Shown here: piece by piece, positions 17,153 through 26,071 of the stretch
Numbering within the stretch: position 1 is the stretch's first letter
Layout: each line of letters starts with the position of its first letter
NCBI GenBank assembly: GCA_016793635.1
Contig: JAEUMD010000003.1
Location: 1-64,000, forward strand
Direction: 5' to 3'
Source: Hyphomicrobiaceae bacterium
Lineage (GTDB): Bacteria > Pseudomonadota > Alphaproteobacteria > Rhizobiales > Hyphomicrobiaceae
Length of the DNA: 64,000 bases
Notes under the pieces: model-generated
Database searches by the model: none
Told to the model about the DNA's origin: nothing
Seen by the model: the letters and a program-made list of their open reading frames with translations, nothing else
Program-made: the position numbers and the translations under genes

Positions 17153-18103
17153 TCAGCCCTGCGGCGGCTTCTTCGTTTGCGGCGAGCGCCCGAAATCGGG
17201 TGCCGGCGTATCCTGCCCCGCCATGATGATGCCACGGCGGATCTCGCGCGCCTCGCCGAACAATTGGAACAGCTCCTCGCCGTCATCATAACGAATGGCC
17301 CGCTGGAGGTGGAACAGGTCCTCGGTGAAGCGGCCGAGCATCTCCAGCACCGCGGCTTTGTTGTTGAGAAACACGTCGCGCCACATCGTCGGATCGGAGG
17401 CGGCGATGCGCGTGAAATCACGGAAGCCGCCAGCCGAGAACTTGATGACCTCGCTGTCCGTGACCCGCTCGAGGTGCGCCGCCGTGTTGACGATGTTGAA
17501 CGCGATCAGATGCGGCAGATGGCTGGTGATGGCGAGAACCCGGTCGTGATGCTCGGCCGTCATCAGCTCGACGTTGGAGCCGAGCGCCTTCCAGAATTGA
17601 ACGAGCCGCTCGACCGCTTCCGCGCGAGCCGTCGCCGTCGGCGTCAGAATGCACCAACGACCGTCGAACAGTGATGCGAAGCCCGATTCCGGACCCGACT
17701 GCTCGGTGCCGGCAATCGGATGGCCGGGGATGAAATCGACGCCCGCGGGCACGTACGGGCCGACATCGGCGACGACCGCCGCCTTGACCGATCCGACATC
17801 CGTCAGGATCGCCCCGGGCGAGAGCGCCGGGCCGATCGATTTGGCGATACGGGCATAGGCACCGACGGGCGCGCAAAGGATGACGAGATCGGCGCCCGCC
17901 ACCGCTACTGCGGGATCGGCGAAAGCCGCATCGACAAGGCCGATCTCGACCGCCTTGTCGCGCGTCGACGCGGTCGGCGACGAGCCGACGATCGTCTCGG
18001 CCAGACCGCCGTGGCGCCGTATCGCGTGCGAGATCGACGAGCCGATGAGCCCGATGCCGATCAAGGCGACGCGCCGGAACCGCACCTCAGCAGCCCCCGT
18101 CAT
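17153..18103 (-). CDS. tyrC: Prephenate/arogenate dehydrogenase
   Basis: 316 residues from the ATG at 18103. The NAD-binding fold opens with [18 protein letters not shown] (GxGxxG), followed by [11 protein letters not shown] and the substrate-site motif [15 protein letters not shown] and [14 protein letters not shown] with the conserved His. It oxidises prephenate or arogenate toward tyrosine. The ATG overlaps the stop of hisC by four bases (ATGA), so the two are translated together; HisC-type enzymes can also transaminate aromatic precursors, which fits. Confidence 0.93.
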   Translation of the reverse strand: MTGAAEVRFRRVALIGIGLIGSSISHAIRRHGGLAETIVGSSPTASTRDKAVEIGLVDAAFADPAVAVAGADLVILCAPVGAYARIAKSIGPALSPGAILTDVGSVKAAVVADVGPYVPAGVDFIPGHPIAGTEQSGPESGFASLFDGRWCILTPTATARAEAVERLVQFWKALGSNVELMTAEHHDRVLAITSHLPHLIAFNIVNTAAHLERVTDSEVIKFSAGGFRDFTRIAASDPTMWRDVFLNNKAAVLEMLGRFTEDLFHLQRAIRYDDGEELFQLFGEAREIRRGIIMAGQDTPAPDFGRSPQTKKPPQG

Positions 18104-19206
18104 GAGCCGCCTCCCGCAACGAACTCGGCGAGCGCGGCGACGACGCGCCGGTTCTCGTCCTCGGTACCGACCGTCAGGCGCAGGCAATCGCCGAGACCAT
18201 AGCTCGCGACCATGCGCAGGATGAGCCCTTTCGACTTGAGAAACGCATCCGCGTCCGCCGCCGTGCGGCCAGCGTCGCGCGGAAACCGGATCAACAGGAA
18301 ATTTGCGACGCTCGGCGTGACGGCGAGCCCGAGCTTGCCGATCTCGACGTCGAGCCACGCCAGCCAGCGGTCGTTGTGGGCGGCAGCGGCTTCCACATGC
18401 CCCTGATCCTCCATCGCCGCGGCTCCGGCGGCAATTGCCGCGCTCGAAAGATTGAAGGGTCCGCGAATTCGATTGAGCACGTCAGCGACGCCGGGCGGGC
18501 AGTAGGCCCAGCCGATACGCAGCGCCGCCAGCCCGTAGATCTTGGAGAAGGTTCGCGTCATCACCGTATTGGCGGTGGTCGCCACTAGCTCGATGCCGGA
18601 CTCGTAATCGTTGCGCCGGACGTATTCCGCATAGGCCCCGTCTAGCACCAGAAGAATGTCCGCGCGCAGCCCTGCCCGCAGCCGGCGCACCTCGTCGATC
18701 GGAATATACGTGCCGGTCGGGTTGTTCGGGTTCGCCAGGAACACCATCCGCGTCTTGGCCGTGACGCGCGCCAGGATGGCGTCAACGTCCGTCCTCAAGT
18801 CGCGCTCCGGCGCCACCACAGGTGTCGCGCCGTTGGTGAGAATGGCGATGCGGTAGACGAGAAATCCGTGCTCGGTGTAGATCGCCTCGTCGCCCGGCCC
18901 CAGATAAGCGTGCGCGAGCAGGCTCAACAGCTCGTCCGACCCCGAGCCGCAGACGATGCGCGCCGGGTCAAGCCCGTAGCGTCGACCGATCGCCTGGCGT
19001 AGCGCCGTCGCCTGCCCGTCCGGATAGCGCTCGAGCGCACCGGCGGTGGCCGCATAGGCCTCGACCGCCTTCGGACTCGGGCCCAACGGGGTCTCGTTCG
19101 AGGAGAGCTTCGCCGGCTTGATGCCCGACGGCAATTTGCTTTCGCCCGGCACGTAAGCCTCGATGTCGAGAATGCCGGGGCGCGGCACCGGCGCGGTAGA
19201 GGTCAT
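18100..19206 (-). CDS. hisC: Histidinol-phosphate aminotransferase
   Basis: 368 residues from the ATG at 19206. A fold-type I PLP enzyme: '[13 protein letters not shown]' near the start, [10 protein letters not shown] (about 165), LDGAYAEYV and the PLP lysine in [16 protein letters not shown] (about 228), with Arg anchors in NFLLIRF near the end. It makes histidinol phosphate; in this gene order a second role on prephenate or phenylpyruvate is plausible. The upstream region is shared with the divergently transcribed metX. Confidence 0.93.
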   Translation of the reverse strand: MTSTAPVPRPGILDIEAYVPGESKLPSGIKPAKLSSNETPLGPSPKAVEAYAATAGALERYPDGQATALRQAIGRRYGLDPARIVCGSGSDELLSLLAHAYLGPGDEAIYTEHGFLVYRIAILTNGATPVVAPERDLRTDVDAILARVTAKTRMVFLANPNNPTGTYIPIDEVRRLRAGLRADILLVLDGAYAEYVRRNDYESGIELVATTANTVMTRTFSKIYGLAALRIGWAYCPPGVADVLNRIRGPFNLSSAAIAAGAAAMEDQGHVEAAAAHNDRWLAWLDVEIGKLGLAVTPSVANFLLIRFPRDAGRTAADADAFLKSKGLILRMVASYGLGDCLRLTVGTEDENRRVVAALAEFVAGGGS

Positions 19207-19333
19207 GGCGGTGTCTTTCGGTTGATGCAGGCGATGGAGCAGGTGAACCGGCGGGCGGTGGTCGCGGCAAGTGATAGACGAGCCGCGCCGGGATGCAAAG
19301 CGCTGGCCGGGGCGGGCTGCCACGCCCCGCCCC

Positions 19334-19361
19334 TTGACGCTCGCGGCCCCACTCCGATATT
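19334..19361 (+). promoter_or_regulatory. Candidate promoter driving the SAM-II leader and metX
   Basis: TTGACG (19334-19339), a 16-base gap and GATATT (19356-19361). Transcription would begin just before the SAM-II stem at 19377, which supports the placement. Confidence 0.5.
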
Positions 19362-19376
19362 CAATGGGCGATACGT

Positions 19377-19430
19377 CGTGGTGATTTGGCCGGCCGGCTT
19401 GCAGCCACGTAAAACAACTCGCTAAAAGGC
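19377..19430 (+). ncRNA. SAM-II riboswitch
   Basis: The sequence CGTGGTGATTTGGCCGGCCG, then GCTTGCAGCCACG, AAAACAACTCGCTAAAAGGC matches the known SAM-II pattern: stem P1 CGTGG (19377-19381) with CCACG (19405-19409), the invariant TGATTTGG loop, GCTTGCAG, and the 3' GCTAAAAGG that both closes the pseudoknot and serves as ribosome site. SAM-II elements occur before metA/metX and related genes in alphaproteobacteria and hide the ribosome site when S-adenosylmethionine is bound. It lies before metX, as expected. Confidence 0.93.
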
Positions 19431-19530
19431 CGTGCGAAACCGCCTCCTCGGTGCAGCCCGGCCGTTTCGAGGGCAGCGCCATGGCGGTAGCCGAAGGTGC
19501 CGCCCGCTACGCCCGGGAGACGTCGCACCG

Positions 19531-20748
19531 ATGGCCGCCATCGACCCGAGACAACACCCTGACCTGATCGAGCGCGCGGCCCACAGCCTCGCGCCGCAGA
19601 CCGTGCAACGCCTGCGCGAGGCCTGGACGCCGTCGAGCAAGGTCGTTCGCTTCGCGGGCTCTCCCCTCGCGCTCGACGGCGGGTCGCGCCTCGAAACATT
19701 CCAAGTCGCCTACGAGACGTGGGGCGAACTCAACGCCGACAAGTCGAACGCCGTACTCGTCTGTCACGCGCTGACGGGAGACCAATACGTCGTCGGCGAA
19801 AATCCGGTGACGAAAAAGCCCGGCTGGTGGGAGACGCTGATCGGTCCCGGCCAGCCGATCGATACGCGGCGGTTCTACGTCATTTGCGCCAACATCCTCG
19901 GCGGCTGCATGGGAACGACCGGCCCCGCTTCCATCAACCCCGCGACGGGCATGCCCTATGGGCTCGGCTTCCCCGTCATCACCATCGGCGACATGGTGGA
20001 AGCGCAGGTGCGCCTGATCGACCACCTCGGCATCGACCAGCTCTTCGCCGTGATCGGCGGCTCGATGGGCGGCATGCAGGTGCTCGAATGGTGCGCACGT
20101 CACAAGCAGCGCGTCTTCTCGGCCATGCCCATCGCCACGGCGCCGCGCCACTCCTCGCAGAACATCGCGTTCCACGAGGTCGGCCGGCAGGCGGTGATGG
20201 CCGACCCGGATTGGGCGCGCGGCGACTATCACGGCAACGGCAAGGTGCCGAGGAACGGTCTCGCCGTCGCGCGCATGGCCGCCCACATCACCTATCTGTC
20301 GGAGCAGGCACTGCACGAGAAGTTCGGCCGCAACCTGCAGAACCGCGAAGCGCGCACGTTTTCCTTCGACGCCGATTTCCAGGTGGAAAGCTACCTGCGT
20401 CACCAGGGCTCGACGTTCGTCGATCGCTTCGACGCCAACAGCTATCTCTACATCACGCGCGCCATGGACTACTTCGACCTTGCCGCCGAGAACGGCGACG
20501 TGCTCGCCAACGCCTTCCGCGGCACGCGCACGCGCTTCTGCGTCGTCTCCTTCACCTCGGACTGGCTCTACCCGACGCGCGACAGCCGCGAGATCGTGCA
20601 GGCTCTCAACGCCGTGGCCGCCAACGTGTCGTTTGTGGAGATCGAGAGCAACAAGGGTCACGACGCCTTCCTGCTCGAAGAACCGGAGTTCTTCGCCACC
20701 ATCACCGGCTTCGTCAACGCGGCCGCCGCTCACCGCGGGCTGCAATGA
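19531..20748 (+). CDS. metX: Homoserine O-acetyltransferase (or succinyltransferase) of the MetX family
   Basis: 405 residues from the ATG at 19531; the frame is open back to a GTG at 19432, which would add 33 Arg-rich residues. An alpha/beta-hydrolase: nucleophile Ser in [13 protein letters not shown], catalytic Asp in TSDWLYPT, His in [11 protein letters not shown], and early [11 protein letters not shown] and [14 protein letters not shown] motifs. It activates homoserine for methionine synthesis. The SAM-II riboswitch controls it and metW follows after 74 bases. The gap of 100 bases between riboswitch and ATG is long, so the GTG start remains possible. Confidence 0.94.
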   Translation: MAAIDPRQHPDLIERAAHSLAPQTVQRLREAWTPSSKVVRFAGSPLALDGGSRLETFQVAYETWGELNADKSNAVLVCHALTGDQYVVGENPVTKKPGWWETLIGPGQPIDTRRFYVICANILGGCMGTTGPASINPATGMPYGLGFPVITIGDMVEAQVRLIDHLGIDQLFAVIGGSMGGMQVLEWCARHKQRVFSAMPIATAPRHSSQNIAFHEVGRQAVMADPDWARGDYHGNGKVPRNGLAVARMAAHITYLSEQALHEKFGRNLQNREARTFSFDADFQVESYLRHQGSTFVDRFDANSYLYITRAMDYFDLAAENGDVLANAFRGTRTRFCVVSFTSDWLYPTRDSREIVQALNAVAANVSFVEIESNKGHDAFLLEEPEFFATITGFVNAAAAHRGLQ

Positions 20749-20822
20749 CATCGCGTCCGGCGCCGCGCGCCACGGCGTGCCGCCCTAACGAACAGGCCCA
20801 ACGAACAGGCAAGTGTGCCAGC

Positions 20823-21464
20823 ATGACGTCCGAACCGCTCGACATCCACCACGCCGCCGCATCGCCTCGCCTCGATCACCTGCTGATCGCGGAGATGGTG
20901 TCGCACGGCTCGCGCGTGCTCGACGTCGGCTGCGGCGACGGCGCGCTCCTGCAACTGCTCACCGATACCAAGGGTGTCGACGGACGCGGCATCGAGCTCT
21001 CGCGCGAGCGCGTCAACGCCTGCGTCGCGCGCGGCCTTTCCGTTATCCAGGGCGACGCCGACCGTGACCTCGCCGACTATCCCGACGATGCCTTCGACTA
21101 TGTGATCCTGAGCCTCACCATCCAGGCGACCCGCTATCCCAAGACCGTGCTCGAGAACCTGCTGCGCATCGGCCATCGCGCCATCGTTTCGTTTCCGAAC
21201 TTCGGTCACTGGCTGATCCGCGCGCAACTGCTGTTCACGGGCCGCATGCCGATGACGGCGAACCTGCCCGAGCCCTGGTATGCGAGCCCCGACGGCCATC
21301 TCTGCACCATCAAGGATTTCGCCGATCTGGTGACGAAGATCGATGCCGAGGTGGAGGACGCGGTCGCCGTCAACGCTCGCGGCCGGCGCATGGGTTTGAA
21401 GCGTTCGATCCGCTTGCAGAACCTGTTCGGCGAGAAGGCCGTATTCGTGCTGAAGCGAAAATGA
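20823..21464 (+). CDS. metW: Methionine biosynthesis protein MetW
   Basis: 213 residues, small SAM-methyltransferase-like fold: VLDVGCGDGALLQLL (motif I), 'GRGIELSRERVNAC', 'VIQGDADRDLADYPDDAFDY' and the Family-typical SFPNFGHWLIRAQLLFTGRMP. MetW partners MetX in bacteria that acylate homoserine and is needed for its activity or stability. It follows metX in one operon. Its last 204 bases (21261-21464) are duplicated, with changes, at 23140-23342 beyond the islet, so the present 3' end may have been supplied by incoming DNA. Confidence 0.93.
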   Translation: MTSEPLDIHHAAASPRLDHLLIAEMVSHGSRVLDVGCGDGALLQLLTDTKGVDGRGIELSRERVNACVARGLSVIQGDADRDLADYPDDAFDYVILSLTIQATRYPKTVLENLLRIGHRAIVSFPNFGHWLIRAQLLFTGRMPMTANLPEPWYASPDGHLCTIKDFADLVTKIDAEVEDAVAVNARGRRMGLKRSIRLQNLFGEKAVFVLKRK

Positions 21465-21592
21465 GCGTGGCAGGGGCGGCTTTGACCCTGAGCACGCATA
21501 GTGCCGGTGCGCAACACTCGTGTGGCAGGGAACGTCGGGATCGGACGACGGGGCCTAGCCGAAGTCTACTTTTGCCTCTATCACGTGAGGAT

Positions 21593-21598
21593 TACAAT
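21593..21598 (+). promoter_or_regulatory. Possible -10 box (TACAAT) of the islet gene
   Basis: TACAAT at 21593 with a weak TTTTGC 17 bases upstream; the 8-base palindrome TCACGTGA (21581-21588) lies in the spacer. Would start transcription about 45 bases before the ATG at 21652. Weak but suits the lower-GC islet. Confidence 0.3.
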
Positions 21599-21651
21599 CA
21601 GCCTCCAGAGGTAACTTGGTGCATCTACCAAGCAGCGAGGTTAGGAACGAG

Positions 21652-22833
21652 ATGCTGGGTATCCCCCAGCTTGCGCGATTTACATTTCCGTATCAAGACG
21701 GAGATAAGCGCCACCCAACATTAATCATAAAAGCGCACTCCCTGCTTCTGAAATACATCGCACAAGGCGTTTTGCTTGAAGTCAGCTTTTTCACCACTTC
21801 AGATGGGCATCCGGCCTTTGCTCTTTATATTGACGATGAACCCCAAAAAGGTGTCTTTTTGTGGTCACTTCTAAATCACGGAGATGAAGTTGCCGCCATA
21901 AGACATATTAGTCAATGTGGTGAATGTTCTATCTATCTCTTCAATGAGGCGTGTGCCAATTGCGCCTGGACTTCAGCGTCTATAGAGATTGATGCGTCCA
22001 TACTTGCAATGCTAGACGCTATGCCGATGAGCAAGGCCACTCCAGCGGTTTATGCTGATGAAATCGCGAAAATTCTTGATCAGCTACGCGACGGTACAGT
22101 CCGAGGCGTTGTGCGTTCAATTGTTTTGCCGAAGGCCAAGTGGAAGCCACTTAAGAGCAGCTTTATCCTCAATGGCGCGCTGCACACAAATCTTAACCTG
22201 CTTGCCGACAATGAGGGTACTCATCAGGAGCAGCTCGCTCACACGTTGCTGGGCGATTTGTCACCACAGGGCGCCTACGTCAATCCGCAGTTACACGAGC
22301 CGAGCGGAAAAAAAGAGTTCACTGACGTATTACTCTCACATGAGTTTGGAACCGTTTTATTAGAATCTAAATCGCTTAGCATATTCGAGCAACGCACCAA
22401 TCTTCCCGACCGTTCCAGGCTTTCCAGAAACATTGAAAAATCGGCTAAAAGGGGAGTTAGTCAACTGCTGATTGCTTCGCGCAAGCTTCGTGAGTACGTG
22501 CCAATATTTGATCAAAACGGAAGTGCTCTCGAATTGGAAAGAGCGCAGCCGCCCCATGCCATCATTCTTGTGCCTGATCTCAGCCTGCTGACGCCCAAAA
22601 ATGACGACTGGCTCCGCTGCATCGTCGACTTTATGAAGAAAACCAAAGGATTTCTCCATCTACTTGATACTGTACAGTTATTTCGAGTTATGCAAGCAGC
22701 CCAAATGATAGCCACCAATTCTAACACAACCACGCCAATGATGGCATTTGACTTCTATCTGATCGAGCGAGCGAAAACGGTTATCAAAAGAGGTTCAATC
22801 GACGTTGATATGATTCTTCGATTGCAGAAGTAA
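21652..22833 (+). CDS. Putative PD-(D/E)XK-fold protein with a Cys4 cluster (islet gene, possibly defence)
   Basis: 393 residues from the ATG at 21652 (AGGAACGAG just upstream); GTG at 21619 with CAGAGG is an alternative adding 11 residues. Seen: C89xxC92-x8-C101xxC104, a likely zinc knuckle; then E193 in HQEQLAHTLLG, G..D225 in KEFTDVLLSHEFG, and VLLESKS with E238 and K240. Spacing D-x12-E-x-K with an upstream helix Glu fits the restriction-endonuclease/Mrr/NERD core, and GVSQLLIASRKL may be the following helix. The rest shows no known domain. Codon use is AT-richer than all neighbours, so it was acquired. Such folds often cut foreign DNA, but repair, transposition or a nonnuclease role is possible. 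No partner gene or methylase is adjacent. Confidence 0.6.
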   Translation: MLGIPQLARFTFPYQDGDKRHPTLIIKAHSLLLKYIAQGVLLEVSFFTTSDGHPAFALYIDDEPQKGVFLWSLLNHGDEVAAIRHISQCGECSIYLFNEACANCAWTSASIEIDASILAMLDAMPMSKATPAVYADEIAKILDQLRDGTVRGVVRSIVLPKAKWKPLKSSFILNGALHTNLNLLADNEGTHQEQLAHTLLGDLSPQGAYVNPQLHEPSGKKEFTDVLLSHEFGTVLLESKSLSIFEQRTNLPDRSRLSRNIEKSAKRGVSQLLIASRKLREYVPIFDQNGSALELERAQPPHAIILVPDLSLLTPKNDDWLRCIVDFMKKTKGFLHLLDTVQLFRVMQAAQMIATNSNTTTPMMAFDFYLIERAKTVIKRGSIDVDMILRLQK

Positions 22834-23139
22834 GTTTACGTTTGTTCATGGTACCCCAAGAAAAAGGCAAACCGAGCCCACGGCGGGTCGGCAACGTCGG
22901 CATCGAGACGACATCGCCGCCTCCGTGACAGCGAAAACACAGCAACACAGAATGTCCGTGTCTTCGATGGGCAGGTTTTGGCCCAAACCCGCCCTTTCCC
23001 CATCGCCGCAACACACCACCGGGAGCTGACGACGGTGGTTTTGGGGAGAGAGCTGGCAAGCTCGCGCTTGCCGATGTGCGTAATCGCCTCCGTCCCTCCG
23101 GCGACGATCGGCGTTTCGGCGAAACCGGGCGTGATGCGC
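22834..23139. other. Right part of the islet without a supported gene
   Basis: About 300 bases between the islet gene stop and the metW tail copy. GC is back near the chromosomal level. No open frame with a ribosome site or recognisable domain. It may be residual chromosomal DNA of the donor or scar sequence. Confidence 0.4.
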
Positions 23140-23342
23140 AACCTGCCCGAGCCCTGGTATGCGAGCCCGACGTCCATCTCTGCACCATCAAGGATTTCGC
23201 CGATCTGGTGACAAAGATCGATGCCGAGGTGGAGGACGCGGTGGCCGTCAACGCTCGCGGCCGGCGCATGGGGTTGAAACGCTCGATCCGCTTGCAGAAC
23301 CTGTTCGGCGAGAAAGCCGTCTTCGTGCTGAAGCGGCGTTGA
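23140..23342 (+). pseudogene. Displaced 3' end of metW (second copy)
   Basis: 203 bases matching 21261-21464 of intact metW from AACCTGCCCGAGCCCTGGTA to the stop. I count about 11 substitutions, mostly at third codon positions (for example GTGACGAAG/GTGACAAAG, GGTTTGAAGCGT/GGGTTGAAACGC), one missing C near 23168 that shifts the frame, and a different last two codons (KRK against KRR). It has no start. The silent pattern shows both copies diverged under selection for protein function, as expected if one was brought in from a relative. Confidence 0.85.
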
Positions 23343-23348
23343 GGCCCG

Positions 23349-23915
23349 CTATTGCGCGGACTTCACCAGCGCACGCGCGGCTGCCGCTGCGGAATCCGCG
23401 TATCCTGCATCGCGATGGATCAGCATGGTCGCGAAGGCGCCTTCCATGAGCAGCACGACGCTACGCGCGAGCCGCTTCGGATCGACGAGCCCCGATTGCG
23501 CATAGCGCCTCGCCAGCCAAGCCTCGAACTTCTTCTTGTGGGCGGCGCCGATTTTGAGCGCGGGATGTCCCGGCATGTTGGCGAGCTCTGCCGCCGTGCG
23601 CAGAAAGCCGCATCCCTTCCATTTCGGATGCCGCGCGCTCTGCGCCACGTGCAGGAAGATCTCGGCGGTCCTGTCGGCGGCGCTGCCCTCCGCCTCGTCG
23701 TACCACTTTTCGAACAGCGCGAGGCTCGGCTGGTCGCGCGATGAGAGATAGCCGGCGACGAGGTCGTCCTTGCTCTTGAAATGATAGTAGAGCGTCTTCT
23801 TCGTCACCCCGGCCTTTTCCGCGATGGAATCCAGACTGACGGCGCGAATACCTTCCGCATAGAAGAGCCGGTTCGCCGCGTCGAGAATGCGGTCTCTGGT
23901 CGTCCGTTTCACCAT
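23349..23915 (-). CDS. TetR-family transcriptional regulator
   Basis: 188 residues. The N-terminal helix-turn-helix reads RDRILDAANRLFYAEGIRAV, then SIAEKAGVTKKTLYYHFKSK (residues about 28-48), the standard TetR DNA-binding domain. The C-terminal ligand domain has Trp/Cys in 'HPKWKGCGFLRTAAELANMP'. Divergent from an enoyl-CoA hydratase gene with a perfect inverted repeat in between, so it probably represses itself and that gene in response to an acyl or aromatic ligand. Ligand unknown. Confidence 0.9.
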   Translation of the reverse strand: MVKRTTRDRILDAANRLFYAEGIRAVSLDSIAEKAGVTKKTLYYHFKSKDDLVAGYLSSRDQPSLALFEKWYDEAEGSAADRTAEIFLHVAQSARHPKWKGCGFLRTAAELANMPGHPALKIGAAHKKKFEAWLARRYAQSGLVDPKRLARSVVLLMEGAFATMLIHRDAGYADSAAAAARALVKSAQ

Positions 23916-23919
23916 GTAT

Positions 23920-23933
23920 ACTCACCAGTGAGT
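23920..23933. promoter_or_regulatory. Likely TetR operator
   Basis: ACTCAC-CA-GTGAGT, a perfect 6-base inverted repeat with a 2-base centre, five bases upstream of the tetR start and within the divergent promoter region of the hydratase gene. Size and symmetry suit a TetR dimer. Binding itself is inference. Confidence 0.55.
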
Positions 23934-23996
23934 TTTCTTCATCCATCGGCACGATTAGCGTCGATGTCAATGCGGATGGAGAGAACGGAGACGCCA

Positions 23997-24785
23997 ATGG
24001 ATACCGTATTGATCGAGAAGGCGGGGCGGATTGCACTGTTGACGCTCAATCGCCCGGAGAAGCTCAACGCCATCAACTACGCGATGGCCGACCGGCTGCT
24101 CGCGCTCCTCGATTTGCTCGAGGACGATCGGGCGGTCGGCGCCATCGTCATCACCGGCGCGGGAGAGCGCGCCTTCTCGGCGGGCGGCGACATCCACGAA
24201 TTCTCGAAGAGCGTGCGCAACGGGGCGGACGAGGCCCTGAAGCTCTTCGCCCGGCGCGGGCAGGCGGTTACGCAGCGGATGGAGGCGTTCACCAAGCCGA
24301 TCATCGCCGCCGTGAACGGTATCGCCTACGGCGGCGGCTGCGAGTTCACCGAGGCCGTTCACCTTGCCGTCGCATCGGAACGCGCGGTCTTCGCAAAGCC
24401 GGAAATCTGCATCGCCATCCCACCGACGTTCGGCGGAACGCAGCGCCTCCCGCGCTTGGCCGGCCGCAAACGTGCCCTCGAGTTGCTGTTGACTGGTGAC
24501 AGTTTCAGCCCGCAACGCGCCTTGGAACTCGGACTGGTCAACAAGGTCGTTCCCCACGGCGAACTTCTGAAAGAGAGCTTCGCGCTGGCGGAACGCATCC
24601 TGAGGCATTCGCCTCTTGCAGCCGCAAGGATCATCACAGCCGTCACACGCGGGCTGAACACCACGATCGCCGAAGGGCTCGCGATAGAGGGCGAGCAGTT
24701 CGCGCGGATGGCCTCCACGCGCGATGTGCACGAGGGGCTTGAAGCCTGGATCGAGCGCCGCACCCCGTCGTATACCGGTACGTGA
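23997..24785 (+). CDS. Enoyl-CoA hydratase/isomerase family protein
   Basis: 262 residues from the ATG at 23997, GGAG seven bases before it; the frame is open upstream through the tetR promoter and was trimmed. Crotonase fold: RIALLTLNRPEKLNAINYAM, oxyanion-hole AFSAGGDIHEF (about 65) and second hole NGIAYGGGCEFTEAVHLAVA (about 105). In place of the usual catalytic Glu pair a stretch PEICIAIPPTFGGTQRLPRL is seen, with one Glu in CEFTEA. It may hydrate enoyl-CoA in fatty or aromatic acid breakdown. Divergent tetR probably controls it. Confidence 0.88.
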   Translation: MDTVLIEKAGRIALLTLNRPEKLNAINYAMADRLLALLDLLEDDRAVGAIVITGAGERAFSAGGDIHEFSKSVRNGADEALKLFARRGQAVTQRMEAFTKPIIAAVNGIAYGGGCEFTEAVHLAVASERAVFAKPEICIAIPPTFGGTQRLPRLAGRKRALELLLTGDSFSPQRALELGLVNKVVPHGELLKESFALAERILRHSPLAAARIITAVTRGLNTTIAEGLAIEGEQFARMASTRDVHEGLEAWIERRTPSYTGT

Positions 24786-25010
24786 AGCAAAAAGGGCGGC
24801 GGCTCGGAAATCGGCACAAGCGCACGGTTCCGCGCCCTCCTCAAACAGGGCGTGGGACCTCGCGTGCATGTCGGGGCGATACACTCATCCGGCGCAATCG
24901 CAGAGCGCTTCACGACTCAACCGATCGCCGGAGGCAACCACCCCACCCGCACGCGACGGCCAAGCCGTGAGACGCACCACCACGGATCAGGCAGGTTCCC
25001 GCGAACCGCT

Positions 25011-25835
25011 CTATTCGGATGCAACTTTCTTTTTCGTGGACGTGGCGCTCGGCTTTGCTGCCGCGTTTTTGGTCTTTGCCTTTGAGGACGCGGCAGCGGG
25101 CTTCTCGTCGCCGCCAAAGCCGAAGTCGAAGATCGAGAACATCGGTGCGTTCTCGCTGACCCCGCCCGCGTAAGACTGAAGGACCTTCACCTTGGTTCCG
25201 ACCTTGGCGATCGAGGCAAGGTGTATCACGTGCTCGTTGGTCAAGCGGAAGCATCCCGACGAGTTCGCCCGTCCTACCGTTCGGTCGTTGTTGGTGCCAT
25301 GGATGCGGTAGACGGTGTTCCCGAGATAGAGCGCGCGCGCACCCTGGGGGTTCTTGAGGCCACCCGTCACCGTGAGCGGCAAGCCCGGCACGCGCTTGTG
25401 CATCTCCGGCGGCGGCGTCCACGACGGCCATTCCGCCACGCGGCTGATGCGCTCCGTACCGGTCCAGGTGAACCCCTCGCGGCCGACGGAAATCGGATAC
25501 TGGTAGGCCTTCTTGCCGGCGAGGACGTAGTAGAGCTTGCGCTCGTTGGTATCGATGATGATCGATCCCACTTCCTCGTTCTGATCGAAGTAGACGATCG
25601 GCGGCTCGGCCGGCTTGATGTCGGGCCGCTCACCACCTTGCATGAATTTCGGATAGACCGTCGGGCCATAGGATTTGCGGCGCTCGGCGCGCGCGGCTTC
25701 CTCCAGTTCGGCCTTGCGCTTGACGTCGCTTTCGAAGACCGGGCCCCTGTCCGTCCATCCCTGCGCCAGGAGACTTGCCGGGCCGATCGTCAGAGTAGCG
25801 GCCAAAACGGTCAGTGCAAAGAAAACACGTCTCAT
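25011..25835 (-). CDS. L,D-transpeptidase (YkuD family), secreted
   Basis: 274 residues with signal peptide (about 1-25, LLAQ). YkuD catalytic domain with HGTNNDRTVGRANSSGCFRL (His and Cys of the active site near residues 178 and 195) and earlier KKAYQYPISVGREGFTWTGT. The C-terminal 40 residues are Lys/Ala/Ser-rich, suiting wall or nucleic-acid contact. It makes 3-3 cross-links in peptidoglycan or links proteins to it. The 225-base gap to the convergent hydratase gene holds no gene. A second, larger L,D-transpeptidase is at 48045. Confidence 0.9.
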   Translation of the reverse strand: MRRVFFALTVLAATLTIGPASLLAQGWTDRGPVFESDVKRKAELEEAARAERRKSYGPTVYPKFMQGGERPDIKPAEPPIVYFDQNEEVGSIIIDTNERKLYYVLAGKKAYQYPISVGREGFTWTGTERISRVAEWPSWTPPPEMHKRVPGLPLTVTGGLKNPQGARALYLGNTVYRIHGTNNDRTVGRANSSGCFRLTNEHVIHLASIAKVGTKVKVLQSYAGGVSENAPMFSIFDFGFGGDEKPAAASSKAKTKNAAAKPSATSTKKKVASE

Positions 25836-26071
25836 CCCAATCCCTCAACGTCCTCTCGCTGCGTTTGTCGCGCGGCGACGACACCCCGATTATCCGCTAA
25901 GGAGCCCGTACCACAAGTTTGCAAGGCCAGTTTTCGGCACCTTCCTCACAACTGTTGCCTCCCTGCGCCAATCACTCGATCGTTCGGCGTGCTCGCTTCG
26001 GCGCTTGCCCTCCCCCGGAGACTCGCGCGCTCCGCGCCGTCAAAACGGCAAGGTCGCCGGCGGATTCCCAC

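Larger units (their letters stand above)
21465..23139. mobile_element. AT-richer islet inserted behind metW, flanked by duplicate metW tails
   Basis: Between the intact metW stop and the second metW tail lies a segment of clearly lower GC with one gene (21652-22833). Both sides are bounded by related copies of the metW 3' end (21261-21464 and 23140-23342), the usual mark of integration into a gene's 3' end with replacement of the tail. No integrase, transposase or inverted repeat is visible inside. Boundaries are taken from where the two metW copies stop matching. Confidence 0.6.
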
